A stretch of DNA of 64,000 nt, taken from contig JAILFJ010000060.1 in the NCBI GenBank assembly GCA_024697625.1, positions 27,571 to 91,570 on the forward strand. Direction: 5' to 3'. The position numbers and the translations under genes are program-made. Shown here piece after piece: positions 34,922-43,643 of this stretch (within the stretch, counting starts at the first letter, position 1; every line of letters begins with the position of its first letter). The notes under the pieces were generated by a model. It made no database searches and had not been told where the DNA came from. It saw only the letters and a list, made by a program, of their open reading frames with translations. The DNA comes from Oscillospiraceae bacterium (GTDB taxonomy: Bacteria; Bacillota; Clostridia; Oscillospirales; Oscillospiraceae).

Positions 34922-35500
34922 TCAGATCTCGATCTTCGCTCCCATGAGCTTTGCAAACTCTCTGACAATGGCCGTGTCGCCGGGCCATGCGGGCGCGGTG
35001 ACCAGATTCCGGTCGACGACCGCGTCGGTCACCGGAACAGGAACAAACTCGCCTCCGGCCAGAGTCACGTCCGGGCCGACCGCGGGATAGGCCGTGGCCT
35101 TGTAGCCTTTGAGGACACCGGCGGCGGCGAGGACCTGCGGGCCGTGGCAGATCGCTGCCACCGGCTTGCCTGCCGCAAAGAACTCCCGGACGATCTCCAG
35201 TACCCGGGCGTTGAGGCGGATGTACTCGGGAGCGCGGCCTCCGGTGATAAACAGGCCCGCATAGTCCTCGGTCTTCACCGAGTCAAAATCCGCCGTCAGC
35301 GCAAAGTTGTGGCCGCGGAGCTCCGTATAGGTCTGCTCGCCGAGAAAATCGTGCACCGCAGTGGCGACCGTCTCACCGGCTTTTTTGTCCGGGCAGACGG
35401 CGTCCACCTGATACCCCAGCACGCCAAGAGCCTGGAAGGGCACCATGGTCTCGTAGTCTTCGGTAAAATCGCCGCAGAGCAGCAGTACTTTCTTTGACAT
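34922..35500 (-). CDS. DJ-1/PfpI family protein
   Basis: 192-residue flavodoxin-like protein of the DJ-1/PfpI superfamily, which includes glyoxalases, deglycases, chaperones and amidotransferase-like hydrolases. The nucleophile elbow is [14 protein letters not shown], with Cys followed by His as in PfpI-type enzymes; the early acidic residue is in GDFTEDYE. The ATG at 35500 follows GAGGAGGT by eight bases; the longer frame starts six codons earlier. It is a single gene with its own terminator. Stress protection is the usual role, but the reaction cannot be told from sequence. Confidence 0.9.
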   Translation of the reverse strand: MSKKVLLLCGDFTEDYETMVPFQALGVLGYQVDAVCPDKKAGETVATAVHDFLGEQTYTELRGHNFALTADFDSVKTEDYAGLFITGGRAPEYIRLNARVLEIVREFFAAGKPVAAICHGPQVLAAAGVLKGYKATAYPAVGPDVTLAGGEFVPVPVTDAVVDRNLVTAPAWPGDTAIVREFAKLMGAKIEI

Positions 35501-35636
35501 TCTGTTGTACCTCCTCAATAGAGTATTCCCGAATGGGCTGTCTCTATTATAGCAGCTTTTCAGCGCTTTACAACAGCATGCACAAAAACTTTTTTCTGCT
35601 CTTTCCGGCGCTTTCAGTCATGCCTGGAAGCCTTCT

Positions 35637-36641
35637 TCAGCACCGTCCTCCGGTCAGAAGCTTCAGCGTCTTCGGCGTAAAGCGCCTCATCACAGCAGCG
35701 ATCAGGGCTGCCGTGCCGATGCATGCTGCGAGACCGACCGTCTGGCCTGCCAGCGTGCTCAGCGCCGCAGACGGAACGAGCGCCTCCGTGGCTGCTCTCA
35801 CCCGGTACACCACAGCGCTGATTACGCTCTGGTGGGTCGCCAGCATCAGGAAGGAGAGCTTATAGATTCCTTTTCCCTCCATCCACGGCCTGACCGGGAA
35901 CAGCCAGAGCAGCGACAGCGGCAGCGTCTCCATCAGTATGCCGACCGCAAAGTCCGGATACACGTTCTCCAGAAAGATGCCGAAGAAGATCATGGATACC
36001 AGGAACAGGAAACGGTCCTGATCTGTCATCTCATCGCAGAAGTGTCCGAGATAGGCGCCGAACAGATAGGCCGGGAGATGCATCAGCATGTTGCCGACGT
36101 ATCTCGTCCCCATTCCGGGCCGCCGGAAATAATACTGCACGGCCATTACCAGCGCCAGCACTGCGAGGAAGCCCAGCTTCCGGTTTCGCAGGAGGATCAG
36201 CAGCACCGGAGACAGCAGCGCCAGCAGAAACACCGCATACAGGTACCACAGCGCACCGACAGGCGGCCACATCTCCATGAGAAAAACCTTCCTGATGATC
36301 TCATCAAGCGGCCAGCCCTGTCCCTGCAGAATGCTTTTGAGCAGGTAAATTCCCTGCCAGAGCAGATACGGCACCAGCAGTGTCATTACGCGCTTCTTCA
36401 GTTTGGCGCCGAGATTTGAAAAGCCCAGCCTGTAAAACAGCAGGAAACCCGTAAGGCCGAAGAAGAAGCTCATACACAGGCCGCTCATCCACTTCACTGC
36501 ATTGACGTCAAAGTAATACAGCCAGCGGTCAGCCCCGCTCACTGCCAGGGACCTGTCAGCCACACCGATGTGGTACAGCAGTACGTCCAGCATGAAAAGG
36601 AAGCTCAGGATCGGGATTCTCTTTCTCACGCTCTGATCCAT
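35637..36641 (-). CDS. Acyltransferase-3 family membrane protein
   Basis: 334-residue protein with about ten membrane helices, of the family that O-acetylates sugars, peptidoglycan and lipids. The early His in FMLDVLLYHIGV is the position of the family's conserved catalytic residue, and SFFFGLTGFLLFYR follows with the usual basic loop after it. Its gene follows a PAP2 phosphatase by 18 bases, and this follows an overlapping lysophospholipid acyltransferase-like gene. The three membrane-lipid or glycan-modifying enzymes therefore form an operon. The substrate is unknown. Confidence 0.85.
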   Translation of the reverse strand: MDQSVRKRIPILSFLFMLDVLLYHIGVADRSLAVSGADRWLYYFDVNAVKWMSGLCMSFFFGLTGFLLFYRLGFSNLGAKLKKRVMTLLVPYLLWQGIYLLKSILQGQGWPLDEIIRKVFLMEMWPPVGALWYLYAVFLLALLSPVLLILLRNRKLGFLAVLALVMAVQYYFRRPGMGTRYVGNMLMHLPAYLFGAYLGHFCDEMTDQDRFLFLVSMIFFGIFLENVYPDFAVGILMETLPLSLLWLFPVRPWMEGKGIYKLSFLMLATHQSVISAVVYRVRAATEALVPSAALSTLAGQTVGLAACIGTAALIAAVMRRFTPKTLKLLTGGRC

Positions 36642-36659
36642 CAGAATCTCTCCTTCCCG

Positions 36660-37343
36660 TCAGACCCCTGCCGGCCGGAGCCTCGGTTTCCAGTAACTTT
36701 TTCCGAACACCAGACACTCTGCCACGAGACACATCGGCAGTGCCCAGAGCACGTCCAAGGCAGAATGCTGTTTGACAAAGCAGACCGCCATACAGATCAG
36801 GATCACGAATACCGTGAGGAGCACTTTCCCCACAGGTGGGAAGTCCCGGTCCTTCAGCGCAGTGGAGAGGATGCCCAGCGAGTATCCCACATGCAGCGAG
36901 GGGCACACTCCCGTACTGGTATCAAAGGAATAGATAAAGGCCATCAGCGCCGTCAGAAAGTTTTCTCTCTCAAACACCTCAGGACGCAGATCCTGCCTGC
37001 TGGGATAAAGCACATAGCAGGTCATGGCAATCACCTGGGTGATGATAATGTAGGTCTGGACCTGTTTGAAGCCCTCCACGTTGAAGAACAGGGTGTAGGC
37101 CAGTGTCCCGAAACACAGCGCATACCAGCCCACATAGAAAATCACAAAGAATTCATTGAACGGGATCATATCGTCCAGCGCGCAGTGGATCGGATGACAG
37201 GCTTCCGGCGGGATCAGGTTCTCTGTGATAAAATACATTGTGAAATAGAAGATCCAGCCGCCGAGCAGCAGCAGATGCCGGAAGCGCGGCTCGTTCAGTC
37301 TTCTCAGAGAAAAACCGCTGTAATCATACGGCTTCTTTTTCAT
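36660..37343 (-). CDS. PAP2-type membrane phosphatase
   Basis: 227-residue membrane protein with five or six helices and the phosphatidate phosphatase/bacitracin-resistance (PAP2) signature in divergent form: YPSRQDLRP, then GVCPSLHVGYS with the catalytic His, then VKQHSALDVL with the second His and Asp. It should remove phosphate from a lipid phosphate such as phosphatidate or a polyprenyl diphosphate. The ATG at 37343 is inside the end of the upstream acyltransferase gene (20-base overlap). Confidence 0.87.
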   Translation of the reverse strand: MKKKPYDYSGFSLRRLNEPRFRHLLLLGGWIFYFTMYFITENLIPPEACHPIHCALDDMIPFNEFFVIFYVGWYALCFGTLAYTLFFNVEGFKQVQTYIIITQVIAMTCYVLYPSRQDLRPEVFERENFLTALMAFIYSFDTSTGVCPSLHVGYSLGILSTALKDRDFPPVGKVLLTVFVILICMAVCFVKQHSALDVLWALPMCLVAECLVFGKSYWKPRLRPAGV

Positions 37344-38100
37344 GTTCATAAACCTCGAGGGGAATATTCTTCGGGTAGTCTTTCCTGGAAATATTCGGAT
37401 AAGGGATTACGGTATGCTCCGGAAGCGAGACCGCAATCTCGGTGATGCCGTCCATCAGTGCATCGCAGATTCTTCTTCTCTCCTCCGCGATCGGCGCCTC
37501 CGGACGGAACTCGATCGGCATACCGTAGTACATTGTCTTCAGCCGCGGAGCAAGATACAGTGGTACAAAGCGCAGGATCTTTCCTGTCTTCTTATAGTAA
37601 AACCGCGCCAGATCAATGAACTTGTCCTGAAAGTCGTGCACAATGTTGTTGTGCTCGTCGTAGTGTTCCGGAAAGATCACGATGCTGTTTCCTTCCTCCA
37701 GCCGCTTCATCGACTCGCGGTAGGTGCTGATCAGCCTCGTATCGTGGTACACCGCAACGGTATGGGCGTTGTTGAAGAGCAGCAGCGCCAGCGGTGTGAT
37801 CAGATGGCTCAAAATCCGGTAGAACCAGTGGGTTCTTTTTGGCTTTCCGGACCAGAAGTCCTGAAATGCATAGGCCGGCACTTCCTCCCGGTGCATCATC
37901 TCTCCGATGCACCAGACATAGTGTCTGCCCGGTGTGTAGAGCTCCGCGGCAATGGGACCGTACATCTGGCAGTGATTCCCGACAATGACACAGGGCTCTT
38001 CCGGCAGTCTTTCTCTGCCTTCAATGCGGTACTTCGGTGAGAAGAGCCAGATGAACCACTTGACAATCCTGTACAGCAGGCTGGTTTTTTTGTCGTCCAT
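37324..38100 (-). CDS. PlsC-like lysophospholipid acyltransferase with altered HX4D motif
   Basis: 258-residue protein of the PlsC/LPLAT superfamily with an N-terminal hydrophobic segment. The catalytic block reads VGNHCQMYGP, so the Asp of the canonical NHX4D is Gly. The second block reads IVIFPEHYDEHNN instead of FPEGTR. The fold signs remain, but the charge relay is non-canonical, so activity may be altered. It is the first gene of an operon with a PAP2 phosphatase and an acyltransferase-3 protein. Together they could remodel or dephosphorylate a lipid intermediate. ATG with AGGGATGAGGAT upstream. Confidence 0.78.
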   Translation of the reverse strand: MDDKKTSLLYRIVKWFIWLFSPKYRIEGRERLPEEPCVIVGNHCQMYGPIAAELYTPGRHYVWCIGEMMHREEVPAYAFQDFWSGKPKRTHWFYRILSHLITPLALLLFNNAHTVAVYHDTRLISTYRESMKRLEEGNSIVIFPEHYDEHNNIVHDFQDKFIDLARFYYKKTGKILRFVPLYLAPRLKTMYYGMPIEFRPEAPIAEERRRICDALMDGITEIAVSLPEHTVIPYPNISRKDYPKNIPLEVYEHEKEAV

Positions 38101-38194
38101 ATCCTCATCCCTGAAAAGCGCAAATTGAGAACAGCCCTCTGGCTATTCCCGGATGCGTATTATAAGTCAGAATTCTGAACGAGGGATAAACAAA

Positions 38195-38223
38195 TTGTAA
38201 AATTGTCCGATTCATGTTATACT
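38195..38223 (+). promoter_or_regulatory. promoter of the NahK-like kinase gene
   Basis: TTGTAA (38195-38200), 17 bases, TATACT (38218-38223); initiation would leave a leader of about 100 bases before the kinase start at 38330. That leader is GC-rich with no clear regulatory fold. Confidence 0.65.
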
Positions 38224-38329
38224 GGCTTCGGAGTTTGCTTCGGTCCGCTCCCCTGCATACAGATGCGGATGCGGCAGCAGACCGTTCATACTCGATGACA
38301 GATTGATCAGATCAACGGAGGTTTCCGCC

Positions 38330-39400
38330 ATGAACCAGGTTCTCGAGCAGTTTTGTCTGGAAGGCAGCCCTCTCTCCTGTGCGCCCTACGGTGAAGGTCA
38401 CATCAACCTCACCTTCGCTGTCGTAACCGATACCGGAAGACGGTATATCCTGCAGCGGCTGAGCCGTGTCGCCTTTGCGGACATCCCCGGCCTGATGGAA
38501 AACGTCGCAATGGTGACCGGACATCTCGCCGCAAAATGCTCCGATCCGAGAGGATGTCTTCACCTGGTGCCGACCCGGGACAATGCCTTCTTCTATCGGG
38601 ACGCCGACGGAGAGTACTGGCGGGTTTATGACTTCGTGGAGGACAGCCTTTGTCTGCAGACCCCGGAGTCGCCGGAGGATTTCCGTCAGAGTGCGCTTGC
38701 CTTCGGCCGTTTCCAGCACCAGCTCTCCGACTTTCCGGCGGAGAAGCTGCATGAGACGATCCCGAATTTTCACAACACGCCGGACCGTTACCGGAAGCTT
38801 CGCCTTGCCGTGCAGGCCAACCGCGCCGGCCGCCTCGCCGAGGTCGGCCCCGAACTGTCCTTTCTGTTTTACAGAGAAGAGAAGGCCGGGACCCTTCAGC
38901 ACCTTCTGGAGCAGGGCAGGCTCCCGCTGCGGGTCACGCACAACGACACCAAGCTCAACAACGTTCTCTTCGATATCTCGGACCGCACTGCGCTCTGTGT
39001 GATCGATCTGGACACGGTGATGCCCGGTCTTGTGGCTTACGACTTCGGTGACTCGATCCGCTTTGGGGCTTCTACCGCCGCCGAGGACGAGACCGACCTC
39101 ACAAAAGTCGGGCTGAGCCTGGAGCTCTTTGAGGTCTACGCCAGAGGCTTTATCCCCGCCTGCGGCGGTCTGAGCCGCGAGGAGCTGGAATCCCTGCCTC
39201 TCGGCGCGCTGACCATGACGCTGGAGAACGGCATGCGCTTCCTGACCGATTATCTGGACGGAGATGTCTACTACCGCATTTCCCGACCGGGGCATAACCT
39301 CGACCGCTGTCGGGCTCAGCTCCGGCTCGCCCGGGATATGGAAGAGAAATGGCCTCTCATGATGGAGATCATCCGCCCCTACATGGAAACAGCCGGCTGA
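38330..39400 (+). CDS. Phosphotransferase of the APH/NahK type, putative N-acetylhexosamine 1-kinase
   Basis: 356-residue aminoglycoside-phosphotransferase-fold kinase. The Brenner-type catalytic loop is VTHNDTKLNNVLFD, closely resembling N-acetylhexosamine 1-kinase, and the metal-binding Asp is in CVIDLDTVMPG. The N-terminal lobe has GHINLTFAV and RYILQRLS with the ATP-binding Lys position replaced by Gln/Arg, as in NahK-like proteins. The ATG follows GGAGG by eight bases. It is convergent with a sugar ABC importer, consistent with phosphorylation of an imported amino sugar. A choline- or homoserine-kinase-like role cannot be excluded. Confidence 0.82.
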   Translation: MNQVLEQFCLEGSPLSCAPYGEGHINLTFAVVTDTGRRYILQRLSRVAFADIPGLMENVAMVTGHLAAKCSDPRGCLHLVPTRDNAFFYRDADGEYWRVYDFVEDSLCLQTPESPEDFRQSALAFGRFQHQLSDFPAEKLHETIPNFHNTPDRYRKLRLAVQANRAGRLAEVGPELSFLFYREEKAGTLQHLLEQGRLPLRVTHNDTKLNNVLFDISDRTALCVIDLDTVMPGLVAYDFGDSIRFGASTAAEDETDLTKVGLSLELFEVYARGFIPACGGLSREELESLPLGALTMTLENGMRFLTDYLDGDVYYRISRPGHNLDRCRAQLRLARDMEEKWPLMMEIIRPYMETAG

Positions 39401-39414
39401 AGCCGGCTGTTTCC
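39385..39414 (+). terminator. hairpin spanning the kinase stop codon
   Basis: Perfect 13-bp stem GGAAACAGCCGGC (39385-39397) with GCCGGCTGTTTCC (39402-39414); the TGA stop is in the loop. No clean T-run follows, so termination is uncertain; it may protect the transcript end. Confidence 0.6.
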
Positions 39415-39516
39415 CATTGTGCGCTTTAGTATTCCACCTTTACGTTCTCGAGTTAATTTTCCCAGGTTGTTGCCCTCGGTTCTGTCCCGGGTCTTCGGAT
39501 CCCGGCATCAGGCTGT

Positions 39517-41109
39517 CTATCCTTTGACTCCGCCTGATGTAAGTCCCGCCGTCAGGTGTTTTTCGATACTCATAAAGAGGATCACCACCGGGATCGTCGC
39601 AAGCAGTGAAGCTGCGAACATATACTGCCACTCGATCATGTTGAAGGACGAGAACTGCGTGATTCCCACCGTGATCGGTCTGTTCTGGGCAGTAGAGATC
39701 AGAACCGTCGCAATGGTATATTCGTTCCATGCGTTGATAAAAACGAAAATCAGCGCCGTGACAATCCCCGGAGCCGCCATCGGGATCAGGACCCTGGTCA
39801 GTGCCCCCACCGTGCCGCAGCCGTCGATCATTGCCGCCTGTTCCATCTCAGAAGAGATGGAAACAAACGTTCCCCGCAGCAGCCAGATCGCAAAAGCCTG
39901 GTTGAATGCTGCATTGATGAGCATCAGACCCCACAGCGTGTTGTTGAGCTGCAGCGTGTTCATGAGCTGTGAGATGCCGATCAGGAGAACCACCGGAGAG
40001 AACATCTGGCTCATGATCACAAAGCCGAGAAAAGCCTTCTTCCCTCTGAAGTTCATGCGCGCCATCGCATAAGCGGCCGGGATACCGCAGAGCATTGCCA
40101 GCGCTGTCGCGCCGCCGGCCACGAAGAGGGAGTTCATCAGATAGCGGGGCACGCCCCTCCGTATGATGTCCGTCAGATTGCTCCAGATCCACTTTGTCGG
40201 CACCATGTGCAGATAATACATGTCAAGGGTCTCGGCATTTGAGCGGAAAGCCGTGATCGTCATGACGTAGTACGGATACAGCGTGATCACACAGACCACT
40301 GCCACGAAAACATAGAGTCCGCCCCGCAGCAGACCACTCCGAATCTCTCCCCGCAGCAGCGAAACCGCCGCCACCAGCGAGATGAACAGCGTCGCCGCCA
40401 TCAACCACAGCAGCGGGGAGGCTGTGAGCTTCAGCCCCTGAAGCGCATCTCCGATATTCTCACCCATCCCGCCGTCAAAGAAGAATCGGTCCAGCTTCGA
40501 AAAGAAGATCTCTCTTCCCTCTGTGATCAGCTCAGCGCTGTACAGCGAGAGACGCCGCGAAAAGACGACGTTATTCGACAGAATGAATACAGGGACCAGG
40601 CATACAGCCATGACCAGTGCCGTAACGGCCAGGCTTCTGAGCGTCCTTGTTCTGCCGTCCAGATAGCGGTGCAGTACATCCTCCGTGCCGCTGAGGCCGA
40701 GTACTGTGAGTACCGCAGCCAGAATCATGAGCCCCAGCAGAATCGCCGCAGCCGCAGAGGATACAAATCCGCATCCGATGAAGGAAAAGACATTTCTGCT
40801 GAAGGTCTGGCTGACTGTAAAGGTGACCAGTGAGGTCGTTTTTCCTTTCGAGTTGACGCGTTCCAGCACATCCTCGTGTATCTCAACGTCCAGCCCCTGC
40901 CCGCGGTATTCCTCCGCAATCGCCTCCACTTCCTTCCGGGCCGCCTGATACTTCTCGTCCCCGACAAAGGTATTTCCGGATTTCTTCGTATAGACGCCGA
41001 CGTCAAAGCTGCAGAGCGGAAGACTCATAAGAGTCAGGGTCAGCACCAGCCCGGTGATCAGAAGAAGCAGCATTTTCCGGTTCTGCTGCCGGACTTCCGG
41101 ATACCTCAT
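39517..41109 (-). CDS. Sugar ABC importer permease, MalG type, with about 245-residue N-terminal extension
   Basis: 530-residue inner-membrane permease. The C-terminal 280 residues are a standard MalG-like subunit: an amphipathic start, five or six helices and the ATPase-docking EAA loop (EQAAMIDGCGTVGALTRVLIPMAAPG). The N-terminal extension has one helix (about 13-34), an extracytoplasmic segment of about 80 residues (with GNTFVGDEKYQ), then three more helices. MalG proteins are normally about 280 residues, so this is an unusual fused or enlarged form. The start at 41109 overlaps the MalF-type gene (ATGA). No ATPase gene accompanies the system. Confidence 0.88.
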   Translation of the reverse strand: MRYPEVRQQNRKMLLLLITGLVLTLTLMSLPLCSFDVGVYTKKSGNTFVGDEKYQAARKEVEAIAEEYRGQGLDVEIHEDVLERVNSKGKTTSLVTFTVSQTFSRNVFSFIGCGFVSSAAAAILLGLMILAAVLTVLGLSGTEDVLHRYLDGRTRTLRSLAVTALVMAVCLVPVFILSNNVVFSRRLSLYSAELITEGREIFFSKLDRFFFDGGMGENIGDALQGLKLTASPLLWLMAATLFISLVAAVSLLRGEIRSGLLRGGLYVFVAVVCVITLYPYYVMTITAFRSNAETLDMYYLHMVPTKWIWSNLTDIIRRGVPRYLMNSLFVAGGATALAMLCGIPAAYAMARMNFRGKKAFLGFVIMSQMFSPVVLLIGISQLMNTLQLNNTLWGLMLINAAFNQAFAIWLLRGTFVSISSEMEQAAMIDGCGTVGALTRVLIPMAAPGIVTALIFVFINAWNEYTIATVLISTAQNRPITVGITQFSSFNMIEWQYMFAASLLATIPVVILFMSIEKHLTAGLTSGGVKG

Positions 41110-41993
41110 TGCTCTTCCTCCTTCCGCATGACCGTCATCATGTAGATTCCGGCGCATACGCAGAGGATCAGAAACCCGATCACCGAGAGTGCCGTGGCCG
41201 GGCCCTTCTTTCTCTCGTAAAAGGACAGCATGTACAGATATGTGATCATGGTGTCTGTCTTATGTGCAGGTGCGCCTTTTGTCATGGTGTAGACAATCGG
41301 GAACGAGTTAAAGACATAGATGATATTCAGTACCGTGCTGACAGTGAGCGACGGGCGGACCATCGGCAGTGTGATGTGCCGCAGCTTTTTCCAGAATCCG
41401 GCTCCGTCCATCGTAGCCGCCTCGTAAAGTGAGCCGTCGATGCTCTGAAGGCCGGACAGCACACAGAAGGTGACAAACGGGACCGTGACAAAGATTCCAA
41501 CCCAGCACTCCCAGACAAACTCAATCTGATAGCTGGAGCGCCAGTTGATCGCCTGCTGGATCACGCCGAGGTTCAGCAGGACGTTATTCAGGCTCCCGTA
41601 CTCATACTTGATGATGTAGTTCCAGACCGATGCCTGAATCACCAGGGAGGTTGCCCATGGAAATACCAGGATCGAACGTGCGATCTTTCTCCCGCGGAAT
41701 TTCTGATTCAGCACCATTGCAATGATGAAGCCCAGAACTGTCGAGAGGATGACCACCGACAGCACCCACCACAGGGTATTGAGCATCACAGTTTTGAATG
41801 CGGGCAGATGCACCGCCTCCACATAGTTGTCGAAGCCGACAAAGCCTCCTATGACGCCCGCTTTCGAGATCTCGCTGAAGGAGAGCTTGAAGACAATCAG
41901 GATCGGGAAGACGACAAAGACAGCAATCAGGATCAGGCTTGGCAGCAGCCAGACATAGGGTTCCCATTTGGTTCGGTTGAGGCCGTTGCTCAT
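41106..41993 (-). CDS. Sugar ABC importer permease, MalF type
   Basis: 295-residue permease with six predicted helices. The EAA motif YEAATMDGAGFWKKLRHITLPMVRP couples to a cytoplasmic ATPase. The N-terminus is FVVFPILIVFKLSFSEIS as in CUT1-family importers. It lies between the binding protein (155-base gap with a strong hairpin) and the large MalG-type gene (4-base overlap). It imports an oligosaccharide or glycoside with those partners; a shared MsmX-like ATPase from elsewhere would be needed. Confidence 0.93.
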   Translation of the reverse strand: MSNGLNRTKWEPYVWLLPSLILIAVFVVFPILIVFKLSFSEISKAGVIGGFVGFDNYVEAVHLPAFKTVMLNTLWWVLSVVILSTVLGFIIAMVLNQKFRGRKIARSILVFPWATSLVIQASVWNYIIKYEYGSLNNVLLNLGVIQQAINWRSSYQIEFVWECWVGIFVTVPFVTFCVLSGLQSIDGSLYEAATMDGAGFWKKLRHITLPMVRPSLTVSTVLNIIYVFNSFPIVYTMTKGAPAHKTDTMITYLYMLSFYERKKGPATALSVIGFLILCVCAGIYMMTVMRKEEEQ

Positions 41994-42031
41994 TGGCAGT
42001 ACCCCCTCAAGGAATGCTTGACTTGGAAGAA

Positions 42032-42065
42032 ACAGGGCCGGCTGACCATATTCAGCCGGCCCTGT
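42032..42065 (-). terminator. intercistronic hairpin between binding protein and permease genes
   Basis: Perfect 14-bp stem ACAGGGCCGGCTGA (42032-42045) with TCAGCCGGCCCTGT (42052-42065) around loop CCATAT. No strong T-run follows on the minus strand, so it probably stabilises the binding-protein mRNA or partly terminates, giving excess binding protein. Confidence 0.8.
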
Positions 42066-42148
42066 GCTGCATCGGTATTTGCGGTTCAGGCAGGATCTCC
42101 GTGCAGGATTACGGAGTCACCGTTTTCCTGTTTCGGACCTGCCGGGTC

Positions 42149-43411
42149 TTACTTCATGAGTTCGGCCTGCAGTGCATCCAGCTCAGCCTGCACGTCGGCT
42201 CCGGTCAGCGCGTTCTGCTCGGCAGCGATCACGCCCTGTTTGACCTGATCCCACTCCGCCTTGGCAGCGGGATAGAACTGGCATCCGCCCAGAACGTCAA
42301 GCCATGCCGCAAAGCTGGGATCCGCCGCCACAAGCGCCTCAACGGCAGAGTTCACGGCCGGCAGGAAGCCTTCCATGCTGACCCAGCCGACATAGTTCTC
42401 AGGATCGTAGAAGAACTTGAGGAACTTGCCGATCGCTTCGTTGCGGGCAGCCTGATCCGGAGCGGACTCGTCCTTGAATGCCATGACGCGGTCCATAACA
42501 CCGACGGAGGAAGAGGTCTTGCCTTCGTTGGCCGGCAGGCCCGCAGTCGCCATGTTGATCTCGCCGCCCTTATCCGCGACATAGGTCGGGAGCTGGTTCG
42601 GAGCAATGACCATCGCCAGTTTGCCGGCTGCAAACATATCCTGCAGATCGTAGCGGGTCTGGGTGGCCGGGTTCGGGTTGGTGTAGCCCTGGTTGATCAG
42701 TCCGATCGCATATTCGATGGCTTCGACGTTCTCGGCAGAGTTGACCGCCCAGTCACCGTTGGCGTCCACAAAGCCGCCTCCGTTGCCCCATGTATAATAG
42801 GCAAACGCAGCCTGACCTTCGTCGGTCGTCATATCAATGCCCCAGGGATAGACTTCACCGTCGTAGTAGTCGATGATCGCCTGAGAGACATCCTCGAGCT
42901 CTGCCCAGGTGGTCGGAACCTCTACGCCGACTTCGTTCAGGATATCGACGTTGTAGAAGAGGGCGCGTGCGGAGGCCAGATCGGGAACCGCCCAGACAGT
43001 GCCGTCAATCACGGACTGGTCGATGAACGAGGGGAAGAAGTCACCGAAGAGATCCTCGGGGCAGTAATCCTTCACGGGCATCAGCAGACCTTCGTTGGCG
43101 TAGTTTGCGAAGACGTCGATGTTGAGGATGTCCGGTGCATTGTTGTTGGCAATGCGGGTATCGACCTCGGTGTAGACGTCATTCCAGGAGACGACATCCA
43201 GGTTCAGCTTGATGCCGGGATTCTCCGCCTCAAACTTCTCCACAAAGTTTGTACCGTTCATGCCGGTGCCCAGGAACCATTCGTTCGTGTTCGGTCCGTA
43301 CTGGCAGATGATGACGTCCAGTGTGATCTCATCGTCGGCTGCAAATGCCGCCGGAGCCATGCAGAGCACCAGAGCCAGAATCAGGAACATTGCAAATAAC
43401 CTTTTTTTCAT
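42149..43411 (-). CDS. Extracellular sugar-binding protein of CUT1 ABC importer
   Basis: 420-residue solute-binding protein of the maltose-binding type (family 1). The signal peptide MKKRLFAMFLILALVLCMAPAAFA ends in an AxA-like site, with no proper lipobox; the only Cys (LVLCM) lacks the small residue before it. Such proteins in Gram-positives are usually lipoproteins, so anchoring is unclear. The mature part has WNDVYTEVDTRIANNNAPDI and GLPANEGKT typical of the fold. Start 43411 follows AAGGAG. Expression is from a perfect promoter embedded in a 12-bp inverted repeat. Confidence 0.92.
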   Translation of the reverse strand: MKKRLFAMFLILALVLCMAPAAFAADDEITLDVIICQYGPNTNEWFLGTGMNGTNFVEKFEAENPGIKLNLDVVSWNDVYTEVDTRIANNNAPDILNIDVFANYANEGLLMPVKDYCPEDLFGDFFPSFIDQSVIDGTVWAVPDLASARALFYNVDILNEVGVEVPTTWAELEDVSQAIIDYYDGEVYPWGIDMTTDEGQAAFAYYTWGNGGGFVDANGDWAVNSAENVEAIEYAIGLINQGYTNPNPATQTRYDLQDMFAAGKLAMVIAPNQLPTYVADKGGEINMATAGLPANEGKTSSSVGVMDRVMAFKDESAPDQAARNEAIGKFLKFFYDPENYVGWVSMEGFLPAVNSAVEALVAADPSFAAWLDVLGGCQFYPAAKAEWDQVKQGVIAAEQNALTGADVQAELDALQAELMK

Positions 43412-43475
43412 GCTTGCTTTCTCCTTTACTAAATACTTTTCTGTGTCGGGGAATGCCTCTCCGACTGCCGGATGC

Positions 43476-43504
43476 ATTATAGTATGCTTTGTCGGATTTG
43501 TCAA
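43476..43504 (-). promoter_or_regulatory. perfect consensus promoter of the sugar ABC importer
   Basis: Minus-strand TTGACA (43499-43504), 17 bases, TATAAT (43476-43481), 65 bases before the binding-protein start. Confidence 0.92.
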
Positions 43505-43527
43505 TTGAGATTGGTAAATCCGACAAA
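43488..43527. promoter_or_regulatory. operator-like 12-bp inverted repeat over the -35 region
   Basis: TTTGTCGGATTT (43488-43499) and AAATCCGACAAA (43516-43527) are perfect inverted arms, 16 bases apart. One arm fills the promoter spacer and touches the -35; the other lies upstream. The spacing suggests a dimeric regulator covering the promoter. No regulator gene is adjacent. Confidence 0.75.
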
Positions 43528-43575
43528 TATCATCCTATGCTTTTGTACATCATGCCGGAATTATGCAAAATTATG

Positions 43576-43610
43576 GAGGGTCATACGGAATACGGTTCCG
43601 TATGACCCTC
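43576..43610 (-). terminator. terminator after cdd (end of the secA operon)
   Basis: Perfect 15-bp stem GAGGGTCATACGGAA (43576-43590) with TTCCGTATGACCCTC (43596-43610), followed on the minus strand by CATAATTTTGC. Confidence 0.88.
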
Positions 43611-43643
43611 CTGCGGTAAACAGCCGAAATACTCCTGTTTCTC

